Source: Oscillospiraceae bacterium
GTDB lineage: Bacteria; Bacillota; Clostridia; Oscillospirales; Ruminococcaceae
Length of the DNA stretch: 64,000 bases
Direction: 5' to 3'
NCBI GenBank assembly: GCA_022787085.1
Contig: JALFVE010000033.1
Span: 25,535-89,534, forward strand
The notes beneath the pieces are model-generated. The model ran no database searches. It was not told where the DNA came from and saw only the letters and a program-made list of their open reading frames with translations. Position numbers and translations under genes: made by a program. Shown one piece after another: positions 9,764 through 18,534 of the stretch. How positions within the stretch are numbered: the first letter of the stretch is position 1; every line of letters starts with the position of its first letter.

Positions 9764-10576
9764 ATGAATTTTGCGGAATATCCTCTTGGAACTGAAAAAA
9801 TCAGGCTGCCCTATGTGGTCTGCGGGATAGGCACCTCCGATAAGCAGAATCACATTATCAGGGAGCAGGGAATGTGCGTTCATCAGCTGATGTTCACCGT
9901 ATCGGGATGCGGAACAGTCCGCTGTCAGGGAAAGGAATATGACCTTCCCGCAGGAATGGCAGTGATCCTTCCGCAGGGGATAGCCCACGAGTATTATCCC
10001 CATGAGGGAGCGGACTGGGGTGTCAGCTGGGTGATCTTTTCGGGGGATGGGATCGGCTCGGTTCTGGAATATTACGGACTTGACGGCTCTGCGCCCATAA
10101 AGCTGTCCTCACTGATGCTGATGGAGGACCTGTTCCACCGCTGCTCGGGAATAATCAGAACCAAGGATAAGCTGTGTATCCACAGGGCTTCACCCCTGCT
10201 CTGCGAGATGATAAACGAGCTGTATCTGTCAACGGCAGTGGAGGAAAGGGAGAAAAGGGATAATTTGCGGGCATTGTCCGAAGCGGTGGAATATATCCAC
10301 AAAAATTATGCTAAGGAGATCACCCTTGATGAGCTGTCGGAGCTTTCGGGAGTAGGCAGGGAATATTTCTGCACCCTTTTCCGCAGAAAAACGGGAATGA
10401 GGCCCTTTGAATATATCGCTATGATACGGATAAGGGAGGCAAAAAAGCTGCTGACATATACAGATCTGCCAGTAGCGGAGATAGGCAGACAGGTGGGCTA
10501 TGCCGACAAGAGTTATTTCGGTCACGTTTTCAAGCGTTATTCGGGGATGTCGCCAACCTCCTTCAGGGGGTACTGA
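9764..10576 (+). CDS. AraC-family transcriptional regulator
   Basis: About 270 residues. The N-terminal half is an AraC-type cupin ligand-binding domain: a GCG-V-CQGKEY strand pair and LPAGMAVILPQGIAHEYYP near residues 55-75. The C-terminal 100 residues carry two helix-turn-helix motifs, with ITLDELSELSGVGREYFCTLFRRKTG and the signature ending in YADKSYFGHVFKRYSGMSP. The ATG at 9764 follows a GGGGTGAT site and is preferred over an in-frame TTG at 9743, which lies in the terminator stem. The position next to the alpha-xylosidase suggests sugar-responsive control of this locus. Confidence 0.9.
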   Translation: MNFAEYPLGTEKIRLPYVVCGIGTSDKQNHIIREQGMCVHQLMFTVSGCGTVRCQGKEYDLPAGMAVILPQGIAHEYYPHEGADWGVSWVIFSGDGIGSVLEYYGLDGSAPIKLSSLMLMEDLFHRCSGIIRTKDKLCIHRASPLLCEMINELYLSTAVEEREKRDNLRALSEAVEYIHKNYAKEITLDELSELSGVGREYFCTLFRRKTGMRPFEYIAMIRIREAKKLLTYTDLPVAEIGRQVGYADKSYFGHVFKRYSGMSPTSFRGY

Positions 10577-10577
10577 T

Positions 10578-11231
10578 ATGGCTTCAAGAATAATGCATCT
10601 TGCCATGGGAAGGGAGCTTCTGAGGCAGATGCAAATGGAAAACAGCGAGAGATTTCTTATAGGAATGCTGCTCCCCGACGCAATAATTTCGGGAGACAAG
10701 AAAACTTTGGGAACTCACTATGACCGAATGACCGACAGCACCCATAAGGTGATGGATTTTTATAGGTTTTACGATGAATTTGAGGATAAGATGCTTACAG
10801 ACAGCCTGTATCTGGGCTATTATCTGCATCTGATCGAGGACTGCATTTTCCGAAAATATATCTATTACGGACTGGGGCTTCTTGAAATGAGAGGTAAAAG
10901 CGGCTTTCTCGAGGAGCTTTATAAGGACTATCACAGCGTAAACGGATATATCGTAAAAGCATATAAAATAACCTCCCTGCCCGAAGCCCCGAAGGACATG
11001 GACAGGGAGGATATCAACAGGATATATCCCTTTGAAACGGATATTTTTCTAAGGGAAATGGCGGAGGACATGAGGGATATTTATAATAATAACGAGAAAT
11101 TTTTCAATGCACGCAATGCCGATGAGGTAATAAGACAGTGCGTGGAAATATGTTTTTCCGAAGCAAATGCCCTGAAAAGAGGCGGGCATTATACCTCACC
11201 CGAGGAATATGTCTGGGAGGTCAGAATGTAA
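10578..11231 (+). CDS. Conserved hypothetical protein, possible zinc-dependent phospholipase C-like fold
   Basis: The 217-residue protein starts at the ATG one base after the AraC stop, within a GGGGG ribosome site, so the two are coupled. It is soluble and largely helical. Early His residues (MASRIMHLAMG), a Leu-Pro-Asp-Ala segment at about residue 35, a His-Tyr-Asp and a GYYLHLIED segment near residue 90 give a His/Asp spacing like that of bacterial zinc-dependent phospholipase C-like proteins. This is a weak structural analogy and the enzymatic role is not established. The 3' end overlaps the convergent gene by 11 bp. Confidence 0.65.
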   Translation: MASRIMHLAMGRELLRQMQMENSERFLIGMLLPDAIISGDKKTLGTHYDRMTDSTHKVMDFYRFYDEFEDKMLTDSLYLGYYLHLIEDCIFRKYIYYGLGLLEMRGKSGFLEELYKDYHSVNGYIVKAYKITSLPEAPKDMDREDINRIYPFETDIFLREMAEDMRDIYNNNEKFFNARNADEVIRQCVEICFSEANALKRGGHYTSPEEYVWEVRM

Positions 11232-11631
11232 TATCAAACCGCTTTCCCTGAGAAAAAAGCACGCCGTCAGTGAGCTTTATCCGCAGAATAACAGTGTTTT
11301 TGTCATTAAAATCAACGTGTCCGTTGTCTATCCATTCATAAAAAACCGTTCTCAGCTTATCGGATGTGGAGCGGTTTTCCTCATTGCCGATGAAGCCCAG
11401 ATTTTCCGCAGTGCCGTGAGCGGTGAACCATTCGCCCGAAACAGCCGCAAGGGGATTATTCTCAAGCTGCTTCATCTTGTCGGAAAGAGCATAGGTGATA
11501 ATGTAAAAGGAGCCGTTTTCATAAAAAGCATTAACGTTTCTCACATGGGGACAGTTATTTTCACAGGTGGCAAGGGCGATAACATTATCGCAGCCAAAGC
11601 GTTCATCCAGAATTTTTTCCCAATCGTTCAC
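11221..11631 (-). CDS. Pyridoxamine 5'-phosphate oxidase-like flavin-binding protein
   Basis: A 136-residue split-barrel protein. The pattern VIALATCENNCPHVRNVNAFYENGSFYIITYALSDKMKQLENNPLAAVS is typical of the small PNPOx-like FMN- or F420-binding family, with a C-terminal strand and a short helix. Such proteins are generally flavin reductases of unknown substrate. It reads toward the AraC-coupled gene and overlaps its end tail to tail. No partner gene is visible. Confidence 0.8.
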   Translation of the reverse strand: MNDWEKILDERFGCDNVIALATCENNCPHVRNVNAFYENGSFYIITYALSDKMKQLENNPLAAVSGEWFTAHGTAENLGFIGNEENRSTSDKLRTVFYEWIDNGHVDFNDKNTVILRIKLTDGVLFSQGKRFDITF

Positions 11632-11724
11632 AGTGATTCCTCCCGATTTATAATAAATTCAATTATATTATATCATCAAATAAGAATTAAGTCAATAAAT
11701 GTCTAAAAAAAATTATAATAATAG

Positions 11725-11753
11725 TTGATTTTTGCATTGAAATATGGTATAAT
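11725..11753 (+). promoter_or_regulatory. Promoter of HD-GYP protein
   Basis: TTGATT (11725-11730), a 17-bp spacer and TATAAT (11748-11753) with an extended TGG element. The same ATATGGTATAAT arrangement appears before the deacetylase gene at 49.77 kb. Confidence 0.8.
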
Positions 11754-11780
11754 TTAACAAGATAAACCGAAAAAATCATT

Positions 11781-13508
11781 ATGTTAGGATATATCATTAT
11801 GGTGATCGCATATTATACGGGTGCCCTTGCGCTTTCCTTTATATGTTTTATGATATTGTGGACAATAGGTCATAAGCAGAGCATTTCATCCATTCTGATG
11901 GCATTCACCTGCGTTATTATAAACAATGCAGCCTATCTTGCGCTGGCAATGGCAAAAAACACGGAGGAAGCGCTCCTTGCCAACAGATTCATCTATCTTG
12001 CCTCAGTATTTCTGCCGCTGTTCCTGCTGACGACCATCTGTCAGCTTCTCAGAATACGGATCGGTCACAGAAAGATGCTGATCCTGACGGCAATAAATTT
12101 TGCAATGCTTTTCTGCACATGGTCAACAGGCTATACCGACTGGTATTACAAATCAGCGTCCATAGATACCTCAGGCGGCTTTACCTTGCTTGTAAAGGAA
12201 TACGGCACTCTCCATTGGCTGTATATTTTATTTCTTATCGGCTATGCCGCAGCAATGCTTACAATAATGATAGTAGCCCTGTTCAGGCAGCAAAGGTGTT
12301 CCTATAAATATTCGTCGGTGCTGATAGCGTCGGTGATCGTGACCTATGCTTCTTATTTTCTGCAGCGGCTGACAGATCTGAGCATTGATCTGACGGTGTA
12401 TATTTACCTGATCGTAGAAATAGTGGTGCTGCTGATATTCAGGCGTATCGTAATGTACGACGTGTCAAAAATGGTTTCGGACAATCTTGAGCAGTCGGAA
12501 AACAGCGGATATGTCATATTCAACAGGAAAAAGCAGTTCATGGGCTGCAATATGGCAGCAAAGCGGTTTCTTCCCGAGCTGAAGAGCCTGCTTATCGACC
12601 ATACCATACCCGAGGAAAACGAATATCTTTACGATAATATCGGGCTGAATCTCAGGGATGAGAGCAGATATGTCTTTTACCTCAAGCGGGACGTGAGGGA
12701 ATTTAAAATATCCATAAGCCCCGCCTATTCCGAGAATAAATCGGAATGGACAGGCTATGTGGTGGAAATAGCGGACGATACGGGTCAGCGGGATTATATC
12801 CATCTGCTGGATAATTATAACGACGAGCTTTCAAGATCCGTAAAGGAGCAGACCGCCCATATCAGAAAAATGCAGGATAAGCTTATTCTTGGCATGGCGG
12901 ATATGGTCGAGGGCAGGGATAAAAGCACAGGAGGACATATCAGGCGCACAAGCGAGGTCATCGGGATATTTACGGAGTATCTTCGCAGGGGTAATAGCGG
13001 GATAAAGCTGTCGGATGAATTTCTGGACAATGTGATAAAGGCAGCGCCCATGCACGATCTGGGAAAGATAGCCATTGACGATGAGATACTCAGGAAGCCG
13101 GGAAAATTCACTCTGGATGAATTTGAGATAATGAAGACCCACGCCGCAAAGGGAGCGGAGATAATCAGGAAGATACTTGACGGCGCAGAGTCGGATGAAT
13201 TTTCGGAAATAGCAGTAAATATTGCCCATTACCACCATGAAAAATGGAACGGAAAAGGCTATCCCGACAATCTTTCGGGGGAAGCAATCCCCGTGGAGGC
13301 AAGGATAATGGCATTGGCGGACGTGTTTGACGCACTTGTCAGCAAGAGGTGCTATAAGGAAGCAATGAGCTTTGAAAGAGCCTTCGGGATAATCGAGGAA
13401 TCCTTAGGGGAGCATTTTGACCCCGTGCTTGGCAGAGAATTTATAAAATGCCGTCCCATGCTTGAAGAATATTATGGAGAAATATTAAAATCGTGTGATA
13501 CGGTATAA
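11781..13508 (+). CDS. Membrane HD-GYP domain signalling protein with 7TM sensor
   Basis: A 575-residue protein. The first 220 residues hold about seven hydrophobic helices resembling the histidine-kinase N-terminal 7TM sensor module. A PAS-like region (about 230-340) and a short coiled coil follow. Residues about 365-565 form an HD-GYP domain: MHDLGKIAIDDEIL supplies the HD pair, then KPGKFTLDE, a His-Tyr-His-His-Glu metal site, GKGYP and LADVFDAL. HD-GYP proteins typically hydrolyse cyclic-di-GMP; this substrate is inferred. The start may instead be the ATG at 11799, which has an AGGA site 9 nt upstream. Confidence 0.88.
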   Translation: MLGYIIMVIAYYTGALALSFICFMILWTIGHKQSISSILMAFTCVIINNAAYLALAMAKNTEEALLANRFIYLASVFLPLFLLTTICQLLRIRIGHRKMLILTAINFAMLFCTWSTGYTDWYYKSASIDTSGGFTLLVKEYGTLHWLYILFLIGYAAAMLTIMIVALFRQQRCSYKYSSVLIASVIVTYASYFLQRLTDLSIDLTVYIYLIVEIVVLLIFRRIVMYDVSKMVSDNLEQSENSGYVIFNRKKQFMGCNMAAKRFLPELKSLLIDHTIPEENEYLYDNIGLNLRDESRYVFYLKRDVREFKISISPAYSENKSEWTGYVVEIADDTGQRDYIHLLDNYNDELSRSVKEQTAHIRKMQDKLILGMADMVEGRDKSTGGHIRRTSEVIGIFTEYLRRGNSGIKLSDEFLDNVIKAAPMHDLGKIAIDDEILRKPGKFTLDEFEIMKTHAAKGAEIIRKILDGAESDEFSEIAVNIAHYHHEKWNGKGYPDNLSGEAIPVEARIMALADVFDALVSKRCYKEAMSFERAFGIIEESLGEHFDPVLGREFIKCRPMLEEYYGEILKSCDTV

Positions 13509-13549
13509 AAACAGGGCTTGCCGACGCAAATCGGCAAGCCCTGTTTTTA
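13507..13549. terminator. Bidirectional terminator
   Basis: A long perfect stem, CAGGGCTTGCCGA with TCGGCAAGCCCTG, is flanked by A-run and T-run on opposite sides. It serves the HD-GYP gene and the convergent lipoprotein gene. Confidence 0.92.
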
Positions 13550-14251
13550 TATTTTTTCAATTACCAGCACCCTGATAAGATTGTTGACATCATCCAGGGG
13601 GAGATTATTGATGTAAATACGGTCGGTTTTCAGCCGCACACGCATCATCACTTCTTTTTCAAAGGAATCCTCGGGGGAATATCCCAGCATTTCGAGTGTC
13701 TCCTCAAGATTATCCACCGCAAACCAGAGCTTTCGTCCGTCGGTGGATGCTTTCGGAAATTGAGAAGCGTCATTGGGAACAAAAGCAGCCTCAAGCTCGT
13801 CTGTCAGGTCACTGATGTGAATGGTGAGATTTCCCTCAAATTCTCTCTCTTCGGAGGAAAAGCGGGACTGAAAGGAGCCTGTGTCATTTGAAAACATAAG
13901 AAAGCTGTCCATAGTCCAGCCCAATATCACATCGCCCTCCTTGAGTGTGACAGACTCACCGCTGCCGTCCGCAGGGCGGAAGGTAAGCTCCTTGCCCTCT
14001 GTAAGAGGGATGACCCTGTTGACCATCGCCCCCGAATTATCGGGGCGTTCCTCGTGCTCCACAAAAAAGGTGGATTTAGCGGAGAATTTTATTTCGGGAA
14101 GCTCCTCTTCCTCTGGAACGGTGGTGACAGAAGCTGAGGAGGTGTCGGGAGAAAGGGAAGCAGCGGACTCCGTTTCCTCAGAGCCTTCATTTTTTGCGCA
14201 GCCGCAGAAAAGAAGCGCAGCAGCCAAGGCAAATAAAAAATTTTTCTTCAT
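13547..14251 (-). CDS. Lipoprotein of unknown function
   Basis: A 234-residue protein with a lipoprotein signal (Leu-Phe-Cys-Gly-Cys at about residues 14-18), a Ser/Thr/Glu linker to about residue 50, and a globular, probably beta-rich domain. I recognise no family. It is the third gene of the leftward operon after the GH5 glycanase and the nuclease-fold protein, 18 bp after the latter, and ends at the shared bidirectional terminator. Confidence 0.75.
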   Translation of the reverse strand: MKKNFLFALAAALLFCGCAKNEGSEETESAASLSPDTSSASVTTVPEEEELPEIKFSAKSTFFVEHEERPDNSGAMVNRVIPLTEGKELTFRPADGSGESVTLKEGDVILGWTMDSFLMFSNDTGSFQSRFSSEEREFEGNLTIHISDLTDELEAAFVPNDASQFPKASTDGRKLWFAVDNLEETLEMLGYSPEDSFEKEVMMRVRLKTDRIYINNLPLDDVNNLIRVLVIEKI

Positions 14252-14269
14252 ATATAAGAACCGCCCTTT

Positions 14270-15022
14270 TTAATCATATGAAAATCTGTAGGTGTAGGCA
14301 TTTCCGATTTTACCCGTCCTTGAGACAACACCGCCCCGAAACAGAGCGGAAAGCGCCATTGAAGCCGTCTCACGGGAAATCCCCGCCCTTTGGGACAGAA
14401 TTTCCGTAGTAAAATCCTCCTCAAAAAGACATGGGATAAGCTTTTCCCAGTCATGAAGGCATTTAATGGAGATCTCGTCAACGAGCGCCGTAGGAACACG
14501 GTCGATCACCGAAAGCCTGCCCCGCCGCCTTTTCTTCCGACCCACGCTTTCGGGAGGGACACGAAGCTCGTCCGCCTCGAGAAGAACGATGATAAAGCTG
14601 AGATTATCATGGGTAAGGAACTTTGAAATGGGAAAAAGGTTTCGGAAAATCTCATAAGCCGTCTCTTTGACGGGAGATGTGCGGCGGCTTATAACTTCCC
14701 CCGTTTCGCCGTCAAGTGTAACTATCCGCTTTTTAACGAAAACGGGAAAGACCACCGTTACCCTTGAAATGGGAAGAAACGCATCCAGCTTGTCCGAAAG
14801 GGAGGAAAAATGCCCCGTCTGAATTTCGATAATGCCGTTTTTCCCCACAATATCCGCAATATAGCCGCCGATCTTCTGTTCCTGGGAATCGTGATATGGT
14901 TCGTAATAATTTTTCAGTACCGCATGAACGCTTTTTTCGCCCTTGGTGCCAATTCCCTTAATAAGCCTGCCGCCCGAATAAACGGTGCGGCAGGCTTCAT
15001 CAAATTTCAGAATATCAGCCAT
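14270..15022 (-). CDS. Hypothetical protein, nuclease-like core plus winged helix
   Basis: A 250-residue soluble protein. Residues about 28-75 contain a pattern (Glu29, then KIGGYIADIVGKNGIIEIQTG) that resembles the Asp...Glu-X-Gln/Lys core of PD-(D/E)XK nucleases. A basic GRKKRRRGR stretch lies near residue 163. Residues about 195-250 read as a winged helix (TEILSQRAGISRETASMALSALFRGGVV). The first codons overlap the GH5 stop by 8 bp. Nuclease activity is inference from the motif; it could be a DNA-binding relative that has lost activity. Confidence 0.65.
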   Translation of the reverse strand: MADILKFDEACRTVYSGGRLIKGIGTKGEKSVHAVLKNYYEPYHDSQEQKIGGYIADIVGKNGIIEIQTGHFSSLSDKLDAFLPISRVTVVFPVFVKKRIVTLDGETGEVISRRTSPVKETAYEIFRNLFPISKFLTHDNLSFIIVLLEADELRVPPESVGRKKRRRGRLSVIDRVPTALVDEISIKCLHDWEKLIPCLFEEDFTTEILSQRAGISRETASMALSALFRGGVVSRTGKIGNAYTYRFSYD

Positions 15023-16202
15023 TTTTGTCCTCGGAGGAGGGCTTCATCAGAGCGGCATTGATATCGGGATATCTCCATTCAAAGGTGTTTCTGTCAAATA
15101 AACCGAAGTTTTCGCCATTGCCCACAAATGCGTTGTTGTCCCACCAGCAGATGGGGATACCTGCGTCGTGAGCAGCAGCAGCGTAGTATTCTGCACAGGC
15201 AGCACGAGGCTCGGTGTTCATTCTGTTGCGAGTGCCCATTTCACCGATTATAACGGCAATGCCCTTGTCAATGTAGCGGTCCTTGAGATTAGCGATCAGA
15301 TAGTCGATATCACGGGTGTCGGCAGCATTGTCGGCGCTCCATTCCTTAGTGCCCTGAGCATTGTCGGCAAGAGCGAAGGTGTAGGGAAGATATGCATGGA
15401 TGGAAACGATCACCTTGTCATCCTCGGGAACAGCAAAATCATTCAGAACATTGTCCCCCGATGAAGCGGCATAGGGAGTGACCATCAGATGACGGAGCTT
15501 GTTGTTGCCGCCCGAATTTCTGACAGTCTCCACAAAGGCGGCATTCCAATGATTGATGACCTCTCTTGCCTCGGCATTTCCGCCGTTCCATTCGGATGGG
15601 TCGCCCTTGAGACGAGGCTCGTTAAGACCCTCGAAAATAAGCTTTTCGTTGTATTCCTTGAAATTGTCGGCTATCTGAGTCCAGAGCGCAACGAGGATCT
15701 CCTGAGCGGCAGCCTCATTTTCGTATGTAGGCATATGCCAGTCCTCGTGGTGGAGATTGAGGATAACGAACATATCATTTTCAATGCCGTAATCAACAAT
15801 CTCATTGACCCTTGCCATCCAGGCGGGGTCGATCTTGTAATCGGGACCCTCCCCGAATTTGCCCTCCCAGGTAACGGGAACACGAAGGAAATCAAAGCCC
15901 TGAGCGGCAACATTGTCTATCATAGCCTTGGTGGTAACGGGCTGACCCCAGGCAGTCTCCCAGTCGGAGGGAAGCTCGGTGCCCTTGGGATTATTGATAA
16001 CGGAATCCAGCGTGTTGCCCAGATTCCAGCCAACGTGCATCTCCTTAATAAGCTCGGTGGAGGGGATATCCCTCATGGGAGCCGCCTGAACAGCGGAAGT
16101 CTCCTCAGCAGCGGGAGAATCGGACTTGCCTGCGCAGGCAGAAAGGGGCATGAGCATAACAGCAGCAGCCATCAAAGCTGCGATAGTTTTTGAAAATCTC
16201 AA
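15015..16202 (-). CDS. Secreted GH5 glycanase (endoglucanase-like), lipoprotein
   Basis: The 395-residue product starts at a TTG at 16202 with AAAGGACGG 7 nt upstream; an in-frame ATG further upstream lacks such a site. A signal peptide ends in the lipobox Leu-Ser-Ala-Cys. The mature part is a GH5 (beta/alpha)8 barrel: HVGWNLGNTLD, then HHEDW, the acid/base Glu in FEGLNEPR, and the nucleophile Glu in VIIGEMGTRN. The family cleaves beta-1,4-glucans and relatives; the exact substrate cannot be read from sequence. No dockerin or carbohydrate-binding module is attached, and the lipid anchor keeps it on the cell. Confidence 0.9.
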   Translation of the reverse strand: MRFSKTIAALMAAAVMLMPLSACAGKSDSPAAEETSAVQAAPMRDIPSTELIKEMHVGWNLGNTLDSVINNPKGTELPSDWETAWGQPVTTKAMIDNVAAQGFDFLRVPVTWEGKFGEGPDYKIDPAWMARVNEIVDYGIENDMFVILNLHHEDWHMPTYENEAAAQEILVALWTQIADNFKEYNEKLIFEGLNEPRLKGDPSEWNGGNAEAREVINHWNAAFVETVRNSGGNNKLRHLMVTPYAASSGDNVLNDFAVPEDDKVIVSIHAYLPYTFALADNAQGTKEWSADNAADTRDIDYLIANLKDRYIDKGIAVIIGEMGTRNRMNTEPRAACAEYYAAAAHDAGIPICWWDNNAFVGNGENFGLFDRNTFEWRYPDINAALMKPSSEDKNG

Positions 16203-16237
16203 ATTTATTCCGTCCTTTCGATATGTAATATGCTTAT

Positions 16238-16266
16238 ATTGTATAACAAATTCCACGAAATGTCAA
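16238..16266 (-). promoter_or_regulatory. Promoter of GH5 operon
   Basis: On the minus strand, TTGACA (16266-16261), a 17-bp spacer and TACAAT (16243-16238). The -35 element immediately follows the nadA terminator. Confidence 0.85.
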
Positions 16267-16270
16267 GCAG

Positions 16271-16299
16271 AAAAGCCGCCCGCAGAATCAGCGGACGGC
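16271..16299 (-). terminator. Terminator after nadA
   Basis: On the minus strand, GCCGTCCGC-N7-GCGGGCGGC (one wobble pair) is followed by TTTT. Confidence 0.85.
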
Positions 16300-16314
16300 A
16301 GAAAAGCAGTAAAC

Positions 16315-17226
16315 TCATCCAAGCCTGAGCATTTCGTCAATGCATACCTTAGCCTTGAGTCTTGTTTCCTCGGGGAGAATGATCTCCTCGCCGTCAGTGC
16401 CCTCAAGGCAGTGGAGCACATCGGTGATGGAGGTGATCTTCATATTATGGCAGAAGCAGTCCTTAGAAAGAGCGTAGAACATCTTGTCGGGACATTCGAT
16501 GCTCAGATGCTGAACGATGCTGTTTTCGGTGCCGATAATAAATTCCTTAGCGGAGCTTTTCTTTGCAAAATCCATAATACCCGTGGTGCTGCCCGCATAA
16601 TCAGCCATAGCGGTAACAGCGGGCTGACATTCGGGGTGAAGGAGCACAAGGGCATCCGGATGAGCCTCCTTAGCCTTCTGAACTTCTTTAACAGTGATTC
16701 GTGCATGGGTTGGACAGCCGCCGCTAATAAATTTGAACTGCTTTTCGGGTATCTGCTTTGCAACGTAATCGCCTAAATTGCAGTCGGGGATAAAAAGGAT
16801 CTTGTCAGCGTCCATCTTCCTGATGATATCCACAGCTGAGGAAGAGGTAACGCAGACATCGCAGAGGGTCTTAAGCTCAGCGGTGGTGTTTATGTAGGCA
16901 ACGGTCTTGTAGCCCTTGTACATATCCTGAAGCTGACGGAGCATATCCACGTCAAGCTGCTCCGCCATGGGGCAGCCCGCCTCGGAACGGGGCAGATAAA
17001 CCTTTTTTTCGGGAGAAAGGATCTTGCAGGTCTCCGCCATAAAGCGAACGCCGCACATGATAACTCCCTCGCAGTCAGTCGCAGCAGCCTTCTGGGCAAG
17101 TCCGAAGGAATCTCCCGTAAAATCAGCGATCTCAAGAATATCGTGAGTCTGGTAGCAGTGAGCGAGAATACAGATGTTCTTTTCTTTTTTCAGCTTGATT
17201 ATCTTTTCCTGAATATCCTTTATCAT
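16315..17226 (-). CDS. nadA: Quinolinate synthase NadA
   Basis: A 303-residue enzyme of de novo NAD synthesis that condenses iminoaspartate with dihydroxyacetone phosphate to quinolinate. The three 4Fe-4S cysteines are in the expected places: VIMCGVRFMAET, LCDVCVTSSSA and CFCHNMK. LAHCYQ near the N-terminus and GGCPTHARI are further family motifs. The ATG at 17226 has GGAG 9 nt upstream and is preferred over a TTG five codons earlier. The usual partners nadB and nadC are not adjacent. Four CGGTAAA half-sites lie upstream. Confidence 0.94.
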   Translation of the reverse strand: MIKDIQEKIIKLKKEKNICILAHCYQTHDILEIADFTGDSFGLAQKAAATDCEGVIMCGVRFMAETCKILSPEKKVYLPRSEAGCPMAEQLDVDMLRQLQDMYKGYKTVAYINTTAELKTLCDVCVTSSSAVDIIRKMDADKILFIPDCNLGDYVAKQIPEKQFKFISGGCPTHARITVKEVQKAKEAHPDALVLLHPECQPAVTAMADYAGSTTGIMDFAKKSSAKEFIIGTENSIVQHLSIECPDKMFYALSKDCFCHNMKITSITDVLHCLEGTDGEEIILPEETRLKAKVCIDEMLRLG

Positions 17227-17269
17227 AAAAAACAACTCCAATGGGGTGAACAGTATATTTATAATTTAT

Positions 17270-17298
17270 ATTATACCATTTTACCGCATTTTTTTCAA
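17270..17298 (-). promoter_or_regulatory. Promoter of nadA
   Basis: On the minus strand, TTGAAA (17298-17293), a 17-bp spacer and consensus TATAAT (17275-17270). Confidence 0.8.
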
Positions 17299-17359
17299 GC
17301 CAAAACGGTAAATATAATTTTACAGAGAATTTACCGAAACCCCGTCAAAAAACGGTAAA
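17280..17359. promoter_or_regulatory. Four TTTACCG/CGGTAAA half-sites upstream of nadA
   Basis: TTTACCG at 17280-17286 and 17330-17336, and CGGTAAA at 17306-17312 and 17353-17359, form two inward-facing pairs. The first half-site lies in the nadA promoter spacer. This does not match the NiaR box I know. It may be the operator of an unidentified NAD-biosynthesis repressor. Confidence 0.55.
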
Positions 17360-17493
17360 AATGTACAAAACCCGCCTTAATATTCTGCCGTATAGAAATA
17401 CGAAGCGGAAAACTATGCAAAATATATATAGAATTTTTTCTTGGGCTGTGCTATAATATAATAATAAACTTTAATGAGAAATAAGGAGAACAA

Positions 17494-18534
17494 ATGGAAT
17501 ATAAAATCAACTGGGACTGCTGTGAGGGAGTATTTGCAGTACCCGACGCAGCTGCAGATGGACTAAAGCTTGCAAGCGGAAAGGCAGTCAAGGTGCTTGT
17601 ATATTTTATGAAATACCGCAGCCTGCCCGAGCGTCCCGAGGATATCGGAGTGACAGCGGAGGATGCGGAGGACGCCCTGTCCTATTGGGAGCAGCTTGGA
17701 ATACTGAAAAAAGCGGGAAGCGAAACGGTACAGACACCGAAGCCCGCTTCCGAGAATGACGCAAAGCCATGTGAGCCCGTTCGGATCATAGCCCCGCCGC
17801 CGGAGCCGAAGGCTGCCGAGAAAAAGCCTGTGATAAAGTCCGTAAAGGCGCTGCTGCCCACGGAAATAGCCGAGCGGATAGAGCAGTCCGAGGAAATAGC
17901 CTTTCTTTTCAGAAGCGCAGAGCAGAGCCTTGGTCGGGTGCTTACCTTTGACGATCAGCGGACAATACTGTGGTTTTACGATCATCTTGGAATGTCGGCA
18001 GATATCATAATCATGCTCATAGCCTACTGCTGTTCGGTGGGCAGGGGAAATATGGGAAAGATAGAAAAGATCGCCGTAGAGTGGCATGAGAAGAATATAA
18101 CCACCCATGAGCAGGCGGAAAATGAGATACTTTCCATGCAGAAGGCATTTTCCTTTGAGGGAAAGGTGCAGTCAAGGCTGAAGCTCCAGAGCAAGCTCAC
18201 GGATTCCCAGAAGAAGTACATAGATTCATGGTCGGGAATGGATATCACTATAGATATGGTTGAGCTTGCCTATGATAAGACCGTTGACGGCATCGGCAAG
18301 CCCTCCTTCAATTATATGGATAAAATACTCAGAAAGTGGCATGAAAACGGCATAACAAACGTGACCGCCGCCGCAGAATTTGACGAGCGAACAAAGCCTG
18401 TGAGAAAGACGGAGAAAAAAGCCGCAGCGGAAGCAAAGCCCTCCGCAGCGCCCTCCTACGATCTTGATCTGCTGTTTGAGCACGCTCTGAAAACCACTCC
18501 CACAGTCAAGAAAAACGGAGAGGAGGCAAGATGA
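17494..18534 (+). CDS. DnaD-domain replication protein
   Basis: A 346-residue protein. An N-terminal winged-helix-like domain (about 1-80) is followed by a Pro/Lys-rich linker and a DnaD/DnaB2 domain at about 125-205 (RTILWFYDHLGMSADIIIMLIAYC), then a second related helical region to about 290. In Firmicutes such proteins help load the replicative helicase at origins and restart sites. It overlaps the DnaC-like gene by 4 bp, as expected for a primosome pair. The tail is Lys/Ala-rich. Confidence 0.87.
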   Translation: MEYKINWDCCEGVFAVPDAAADGLKLASGKAVKVLVYFMKYRSLPERPEDIGVTAEDAEDALSYWEQLGILKKAGSETVQTPKPASENDAKPCEPVRIIAPPPEPKAAEKKPVIKSVKALLPTEIAERIEQSEEIAFLFRSAEQSLGRVLTFDDQRTILWFYDHLGMSADIIIMLIAYCCSVGRGNMGKIEKIAVEWHEKNITTHEQAENEILSMQKAFSFEGKVQSRLKLQSKLTDSQKKYIDSWSGMDITIDMVELAYDKTVDGIGKPSFNYMDKILRKWHENGITNVTAAAEFDERTKPVRKTEKKAAAEAKPSAAPSYDLDLLFEHALKTTPTVKKNGEEAR

